Shown here piece after piece: positions 58,227 to 64,000 of a stretch of 64,000 bases of DNA (positions within the stretch are counted from its first letter, which is position 1; each line of letters begins with the position of its first letter). Both the position numbers and the translations under genes were made by a program. This stretch comes from Erigeron canadensis (lineage: Eukaryota > Streptophyta > Magnoliopsida > Asterales > Asteraceae). A model generated the notes under the pieces. It saw only the letters and a program-made list of their open reading frames with translations, was not told the origin of the DNA and did not search any database. Location: NCBI RefSeq assembly GCF_010389155.1, contig NC_057762.1:8543513-8607512 (forward strand), given 5' to 3'.

Positions 58227-60457
58227 ATGAGGCCACCAAAAAGGACCATTTTCCTTTACCCTTTATGGACCAAATGCTTGAAAGGTTGGCGGGTAATGAG
58301 TACTTTTGTTTTCTAGATGGTTTTTCCGGTTATTTTCAAATCCCAATTGATCCGAATGATCAAGAGAAAACCACTTTTACTTGTCCTTTTGGAACCTACG
58401 CCTATAGTCGCATGCCTTTTGGTTTATGCAATGCACCGAGTACTTTTCAAAGATGCATGTTGGCCATTTTTCAAGATATGATAGAAACTTCCATGGAGGT
58501 CTTCATGGATGATTTTTCGGTGTTTGGTGAGTCCTTTGATAGTTGTTTGGCTAATTTGGATAAAATGCTTGATAGGTGTGAAAAAGCACACTTGGTGCTT
58601 AATTGGGAAAAATGCCATTTTATGGTCAAAGAGGGTATAGTTTTGGGTCACAAGGTGTCAAGGGCGGGACTTGAGGTTGACAAAGCCAAAATTGATGTCA
58701 TGAATAAATTGCCTCCACCTACCAATGTGAAGTCGGTAAGAAGTTTTCTAGGTCATGCCGGGTTTTACCGGCGGTTTAATAAAGATTTTTCAAAAATCAC
58801 AAGGCCTATGACTAGATTGTTGGAAAAAGACGTCGATTTTGAGTTTAATGATGAATGTCTAAATGCTTTTTCTCTTTTGAAAGACAAATTGACAAATGCT
58901 CCAATAATGACTTCACCGAATTGGTCTTTACCCTTTGAACTTATGTGCGATGCTAGTGATTATGCTTTGGGGGCCGTTCTTGGCCAAAGGGATGAGAAGC
59001 ACTTTCGTCCAATCTACTTTGCTAGCAAGACCCTAAACCCCGCCCAACAAAACTACACCGTAACCGAGAAGGAATTGTTGGCGGTGGTTTATGCCTTTGA
59101 TAAGTTTAGACCTTACTTGGTTTTGAATAAGACCATTGTGTTCATCGATCATTCGGCCTTGAAGTATTTGTTCAACAAGCAAGATGCCAAACCCCGTTTG
59201 CTTCGTTGGGTCTTGCTTTTACAAGAATTTGATATCGAAATCAATGACAAAAGTGGGGCTGAAAATGTTGCCACCGACCACTTGAGTAGGCTCGAAAACC
59301 CTCACCTTGAGAAGTTGAAGGAGCATGAGATTAACGATTCTTTTCCCGATGAGTTTTTGATGCAGGTTGAGGACGAAGAGGCACCTTGGTATGCCGATAT
59401 TGCTAATTATTTATGTGCAGGAATTTTGCCCAAGGGATGGAGTTCTCAACAAAGGAAGAAGTTCTTTTCGGAAATTAAACATTACTTTTGGGAGGAACCG
59501 TATTTGTTCAAGGTGTGTGCGGATGGTATGATAAGGAGATGTGCTTGGGGAGGTGAGACTAGAAAGATTTTGGATGAGTGTCACTATGGTCCTACCGGTG
59601 GACATTATGGAGTATCGGTAACAGGAAAGAAGGTGTTTGATGCGGGTTTTTATTGGCCCACCATTTTCAAAGAAGCTCAAACACTCGTGGATACTTGTGA
59701 TGCTTGTCAAAGGCAAGGAACAATCACCAAGAGAGACGAAATGCCACAACAATCGATTCAAGTTTGTGAAGTCTTTGATGTGTGGGGAATCGACTTCATG
59801 GGTCCATTCCCACCATCAAATAAGTGTCTTTATATATTGGTTGCGGTTGATTATGTCTCCAAATGGGCGGAAGCGAAAGCATTACCAACTAATGATGGCA
59901 AAGTGGTGATTGAATTCTTGAAGGGTTTGTTTAGCCGGTTTGGTATGCCAAGGGCGTTGATTAGTGACCGGGGCACACATTTTGCCAACCATCAATTGGA
60001 AAAGGTCTTGAAGAGATATGGGGTCACTCATCGTTTCTCAACGTCTTATCACCCACAAACTAGTGGGCAAGTTGAGAACACGAACCGGGCTTTGAAGAGA
60101 ATCTTAGAGAAAACGGTTGATGGAAATCCAAAGTCTTGGTCAAAGAAGCTTGATGATGCCTTATGGGCATTTAGAACCGCTTTCAAGACTCCCATTGGCA
60201 CAACCCCATATAGGCTACTTTATGGGAAGACTTGTCATTTACCGGTAGAGATTGAGCACAAAGCATTTTGGGCATTGAAGAATTGCAATATGGATTTAGT
60301 AGAGGCCGGTGAGTTAAGGTTATTACAACTTCATGAACTTGATGAGCTTAGGCATGGTGCGTATGACAACTCGTTGTTGTACAAGGAAAGGACTATAAGT
60401 GAATTTAATATAAGTTTAATAGAATATAAGTTTAATAGAAATTACTTTGTTAAGTGA
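58223..60457 (+). CDS. Athila-type RT, RNase H and integrase ORF
   Basis: A 744-codon ORF. RT has [27 protein letters not shown] and the catalytic [10 protein letters not shown], but its N-terminus is missing. RNase H has [13 protein letters not shown] and [15 protein letters not shown]. Integrase has the HHCC region ([13 protein letters not shown]), and DFMGPF, SDRGTHF and GQVENTNR supply the D,D,E triad. The C-terminus after [18 protein letters not shown] reads into the truncated LTR, and the stop is TGA at 60455. Intact as a frame but part of a rearranged element. Confidence 0.9.
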   Translation: MNEATKKDHFPLPFMDQMLERLAGNEYFCFLDGFSGYFQIPIDPNDQEKTTFTCPFGTYAYSRMPFGLCNAPSTFQRCMLAIFQDMIETSMEVFMDDFSVFGESFDSCLANLDKMLDRCEKAHLVLNWEKCHFMVKEGIVLGHKVSRAGLEVDKAKIDVMNKLPPPTNVKSVRSFLGHAGFYRRFNKDFSKITRPMTRLLEKDVDFEFNDECLNAFSLLKDKLTNAPIMTSPNWSLPFELMCDASDYALGAVLGQRDEKHFRPIYFASKTLNPAQQNYTVTEKELLAVVYAFDKFRPYLVLNKTIVFIDHSALKYLFNKQDAKPRLLRWVLLLQEFDIEINDKSGAENVATDHLSRLENPHLEKLKEHEINDSFPDEFLMQVEDEEAPWYADIANYLCAGILPKGWSSQQRKKFFSEIKHYFWEEPYLFKVCADGMIRRCAWGGETRKILDECHYGPTGGHYGVSVTGKKVFDAGFYWPTIFKEAQTLVDTCDACQRQGTITKRDEMPQQSIQVCEVFDVWGIDFMGPFPPSNKCLYILVAVDYVSKWAEAKALPTNDGKVVIEFLKGLFSRFGMPRALISDRGTHFANHQLEKVLKRYGVTHRFSTSYHPQTSGQVENTNRALKRILEKTVDGNPKSWSKKLDDALWAFRTAFKTPIGTTPYRLLYGKTCHLPVEIEHKAFWALKNCNMDLVEAGELRLLQLHELDELRHGAYDNSLLYKERTISEFNISLIEYKFNRNYFVK

Positions 60458-61039
60458 ATTTAATGGTTGGTGGTACCACGTTTCTTTCACAGAGATAAAA
60501 TTGTTATTTAGATAATCAAACGAACTAGTTAGTTCAAGGAATTGTAATAGGGTTGGTGGTACCACTTGTTGCAAGAAATTGGGTTGATTAGGTGATTGAG
60601 TAAATTTTACAAACGTTGTGCACCTGTTTGTGCTTTTGACTTGTCACGATTATTGTCACCAACATTATTGAATTTTGAGCTTAAACTAAATGCAACCTAA
60701 ACTTCTTGTGTAGCGGATTCGACATAGATGGATTTTTAATTATTTGTTACAACTCAAACTATTTTCGCATACTCTCGATTGACACCGGTTGAGTATTTCA
60801 TTTATTTTACTTGTCGATTAATTAGCTTTCTGAAATGCAAAGTGACAACTCGGTCACAAACCAAACTTGCTCTTGATTTACATTTTTACAACTTTAAGTA
60901 CAACATTCAGTCCTTGTGTTCGATCCTAGTCTTACCAATTAACTATATTACATACGAACGGGTACACTGCCCGTAAGTGTGTGGTAGTCAGTAAGCGGTA
61001 GATCTTGTTAAAAATTATTAAACTCGATTTCACACACCA
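60422..61039 (+). repeat. Truncated 3' LTR of the Athila-type element
   Basis: A 618-bp copy of 55071-55688 with few substitutions. The first roughly 900 bp of the LTR are absent. A duplicated ATATAAGTTTAATAG lies at the junction with pol. Confidence 0.9.
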
Positions 61040-61043
61040 GTAT

Positions 61044-62774
61044 TATGGTAGACATACTGATGTTGGTTAAGCCGTTGGTCCTTTCCATGACTTTTGTAAG
61101 GATCATGGCATAATTAACCAATACACCATGCCTGGTTCTCCTCAACAAAATGGTGTTGCTGAAAGGAGAAATAGAACCCTAATGGATATGGTGAGAAGTA
61201 TGCTTGCCAACACTAACTTACCTGCTTTCCTTTGGACTGAGGCCTTAAAAACAGCCGTTCATATACTCAATAGGGTTCCTTCAAAATCTGTCCCTAAAAC
61301 TCCTCATGAGATCTGGCCAGGAAAGAAACCGAGTCTTAAATATATGAAAGTATGGGGTTGTCCTGCTGAAGCTAAAGTATATAACCCTAACTTAAAGAAA
61401 CTTGATCCTAAGACTATTACATGTTTCTTTGTAGGTTATCTGGATCACTCAAAAGGTTATCGGTTTTACTGTCCTACTCACACTATTCGCATCACTGATA
61501 CGCAACATGCCACGTTCCTAGAGAACTCAGAGATCAGTGGGAGCACGTCAAATCATAACTTCGATTTGCAAGAAGTACAAGAAGCGGGGGGAAACGATTC
61601 GTCGGCTATTATTACTCCTCCGATAATTCCTCTTATACAGAACGCTGCTCCGAATGTTACTGATCCAGCTCCTCCTAATGCTAATAATGAGACCACTAAT
61701 GCTGAAGGATCTTCCGAAAATCAACTCAGGAGATCATCGAGGTCACGTAGGGCCACTAAATTTGATGACTTCATAACTTATGTCGCTGAAGTTGAGGACG
61801 TTGGAAAGCTTATTAATCCTACTTCCTATCGAGAAGCCATTAATAGTGACCAATCCACTCGATGGAATGAAGCCATGATTGACGAGCTTAATTCCACGAA
61901 GCATAATGACGTTTGGGAATTGGTTGAACTTCCTGAAGGATCCAAAACTGTCGGTTGCAAATGGGTCTTCAAAACCAAATTAGACCCGAAAGGAAACGTT
62001 GAACGCTATAAGGCCAAATTGGTTGCGAAAGGCTATACTCAGAAGGCTGGAATTGATTATCAAGAGACCTTTTCTCCTGTGTCTTGTAAAGACTCTTTTA
62101 GGATCGTTATGGCATTAGTAGCTCACTTTGATCTTGAGTTACATCAGATGGATGTCAAAACAGTTTTCTTAAATGGAGACTTGGAAGAAGACGTATACAT
62201 GCTGCAACCTGAAGGATTCCTTCCAAAGGGTAAAGAGCACATGGTTTGCAAGCTAAAGAAATCTATATACGGGTTGAAGCAAGCATCAAGACAATGGTAC
62301 CTTAAGTTTGATGAAGTCATTAAAGAACAAGACTTCATAAAGAATAAAGTGGATCAATGTACCTATCTCAAGGTCAGTGGGAGTAACTTTATAATCCTTG
62401 TTTTGTATGTAGATGATATTCTACTAGCAAGTAATAACTTGGATATGTTGCATGAGTCGAAACGAATGCTTTCGCAGAAATTCGACATGAAAGATATCGG
62501 TGATGCCTCTTATGTTATAGGTATCGAAATACACCGGGATAGGCATAATGGTATTTTAGGTTTTTCTCAAAGGGCCTATATTGAGCGGATTTTAGAACGC
62601 TATAGCATGCAACATTGCACACCAACTGTAGCTCCAGTAGTTAAAGGAGACGTATTTGGAACTTTCCAAAGTCCGAGCACTGAGATTGAAAAGGAGAAAA
62701 TGAGGATGATACCTTACTCATCAGTAGTTGGGAGCATTATGTATGCTCAGGTATGTACTCGTCCTGTAAAATAG
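61044..62774 (+). pseudogene. Copia integrase C-terminal half and reverse transcriptase
   Basis: Picks up the integrase core where 54167 left off (YGRHTDVG), with a TAA stop at 61068-61070, and then the third catalytic residue in [17 protein letters not shown] follows: [49 protein letters not shown] and the catalytic [10 protein letters not shown]. The frame ends after QVCTRP at TAG 62772. RNase H is missing. Confidence 0.9.
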
Positions 62775-62803
62775 AAATTTGAGCTTGATTTGTGCAACAA
62801 TGG

Positions 62804-63019
62804 TGTTAGTGTGTGAAAAGGTGTTTGTGTGTGTATTGAGGTTGAAGATGAAGTTGAGAGAGAATTAGAGTGAAAAGTTTATTAATTATGATGGAAATGA
62901 TGGATTCCTTACAAATCATATGGGATGGAGGGGTTTATATATGTTTCACATATTAACACAAATGGCCCCTCCATGCTTAATCAATTTACAATTAATCACC
63001 TCTATTTTTATATCTAACA
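62804..63019 (-). repeat. 3' LTR of a second copia element, minus strand
   Basis: A 216-bp segment from TGTTAGTGTGTG to ATATCTAACA (plus sense), with perfect TGTTAG/CTAACA ends. The minus strand has CATATATAAACCCC, a TATA box. Immediately inside (63020-63030) the minus strand reads TAGGGGGGAAA, a polypurine tract. The left target duplication would be AATGG (62799-62803); the right one is beyond the window. Confidence 0.75.
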
Positions 63020-64000
63020 TTTCCCCCCTAGGTGATGAATTGTAAAACAAGCATGATTTCTTTCATTAATTATGAATGTGTTGATGAAGCTCATCGAAGC
63101 TTTCTCATTGTCTTCGAGATCTCTCATCAAACTTGGCTTTGAATCTTGAATCTTCATAAACTCTTTGAAGATGAATCACTTAGTCTTGATCTTTGATCTT
63201 GTCATGCATTCTTGAAACTTTGAGTTGCATTGCGGAAGCTTTGAATTTGACTTTTAAGAATATCTTGCACATGCGGAAGCTTTGATTTGATTAACTTTAG
63301 AAGTTCCCCTTGAATAAGCAATCATCTAGGAACTTGCACTTGTTCCCCCTCGAACAAATATTCTTCTTTGTATCACCAACGTTTATATATAGGGTATAAC
63401 ATCGGCTAACCCACCACGTTGGCGATAACTAATCATCAAAGCGAATTGGGGATACTCATCTTCTTGTTCCCCCTCAAATTGATCATCATAGAATCTTTTT
63501 CGACTATATAATCTTGTTTCCCCCCCCCCCCCATGATGAATTTGTGGCAACATGTTCATCATGCTAACTGGTAGTCGAAAATCGAGGAACCAACAATTAT
63601 GAAGTAGTAGTCCAATAAACAACATCTTTAGCCCGGGTTATACACTGACATGTGTATAAGCCATATTCATCGAATCACTTACAAACAACCTTTGGTACCC
63701 ATTTTTGTGTAGGCCCAACGGTTTTTGTCTTGGCATTCCAAATGTACGTGTCATCGATTCAACGAATAGAATCTGCAGTCCATGGTGGGTAAACACTCGA
63801 AGTCGTTGAAAAGTTGAGTTTTCGTGGATGCAGTGGAGATGCAAAGACATTCACTTTTTGCACTGCAAATGGTTTTGGTGCAAGATCATATAACTCCCAA
63901 AGTGAATATTTGAATGTCTTTGACTCAGTTGACTTGGGCTTATGAACTGACTTTGGCTTAGTTTTTGTCAACTGAGCTTTTGCTTGGGAAACGAACTGAG
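63020..64000 (-). mobile_element. 3' part of the second copia element, continues beyond the window
   Basis: Internal sequence upstream (minus sense) of the LTR at 62804. It has GTTCCCCCTCGAAC-like segments and a C13 run near 63521-63533. A minus-strand frame at 63759-63971 contains KVNVFASPLHPRKLNFSTT; I do not recognise it. RNase H or RT motifs are not visible in this part, so it is 3' non-coding or degenerate. Confidence 0.5.

Larger units (their letters stand above)
54168..61039 (+). mobile_element. Athila-type Ty3/gypsy element inserted in the copia integrase, rearranged
   Basis: Flanked by AGTAT (54163-54167 and 61039-61043; the last A may belong to the LTR end). 5' LTR 54168-55688, gag-pol 55689-60421, truncated 3' LTR 60422-61039. 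There is no primer-binding site after the 5' LTR: gag coding begins at once. pol runs directly into the 3' LTR, whose first 900 bp are missing. The gene order PR-RT-RNaseH-IN is gypsy. The element cannot move by itself. Confidence 0.9.
49673..62774 (+). mobile_element. Ty1/copia element, plus strand, broken by two nested insertions and truncated at its 3' end
   Basis: Order: 5' LTR (49673-50113), PBS, a 1.4-kb leader, gag (51500-51738, continuing at 52728), protease and integrase start (53145-54167), integrase end, RT (61044-62774). Insertions are a solo LTR (51739-52722) and an Athila-type element (54168-61039). Once these are disregarded the frame is continuous except for two stop codons, TGA at 53142 and TAA at 61068. 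RNase H and the 3' LTR are absent from the window; the reading frame is lost at 62772, just after CTRP, about 30 bp before a further copia insertion. The family order PR-IN-RT is diagnostic of copia. Confidence 0.9.

Overview
The window reads as nuclear DNA of a dicot plant: AT-rich, long introns, tandem microsatellites, and a dense load of plant Ty1/copia and Ty3/gypsy (Athila-type) LTR retrotransposons, Helitron-like ends, hAT, PIF/Harbinger and Mutator-like elements. The family is not determinable from the sequence alone (Asteraceae is a guess from the style of the copia and Athila proteins). Only three host genes are well supported.

Layout. 1-5.3 kb: a small minus-strand gene for a secreted cysteine-rich protein with a duplicated CX3C module (1649-2182), and an intronless plus-strand gene for a predicted myristoylated/palmitoylated MGCC protein (4082-4945). 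5.36-11.25 kb: a decayed minus-strand copia element with short LTRs (5-bp target duplication AACTT), carrying a nested solo LTR. 11.5-19.1 kb: a Helitron-like end, then a young minus-strand non-autonomous Athila-like element (12098-19090, target duplication GTATT) with one intact 441-codon gag-derived ORF. 19.2-24.3 kb: foldback elements, a solo LTR, a PIF/Harbinger-like element and Helitron ends. 24.2-32.4 kb: a duplicated promoter plus first-exon fragment of the following gene, split by a nest of DNA transposons that contains a 2.7-kb solo LTR.

32.46-45.82 kb: a 20-exon gene for a TruD/PUS7-type RNA pseudouridine synthase. All predicted exons join in frame to 739 codons. Intron 10 has AT-AC ends and U12-type signals. 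Intron 9 carries an antisense, broken copy of the start of a cytochrome c maturation gene (CcmH). Other introns hold a SINE-like insertion, MITEs, a hAT element and a long ATT microsatellite. 46-49.6 kb: TE fragments plus a copy of the last 190 bp of intron 18.

49.67-64.0 kb: nested LTR retrotransposons. A plus-strand copia element is broken by a solo LTR in gag and by an Athila-type element in the integrase core. A second copia, on the minus strand, enters at 62.8 kb and runs off the window. In the host copia element the first AUG of the predicted transcript lies inside the 5' LTR, and a strong splice donor there joins in frame to gag 1.4 kb downstream. That would remove the primer-binding site and an array of CRE-like palindromes. 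I regard this as the most interesting hypothesis in the window.
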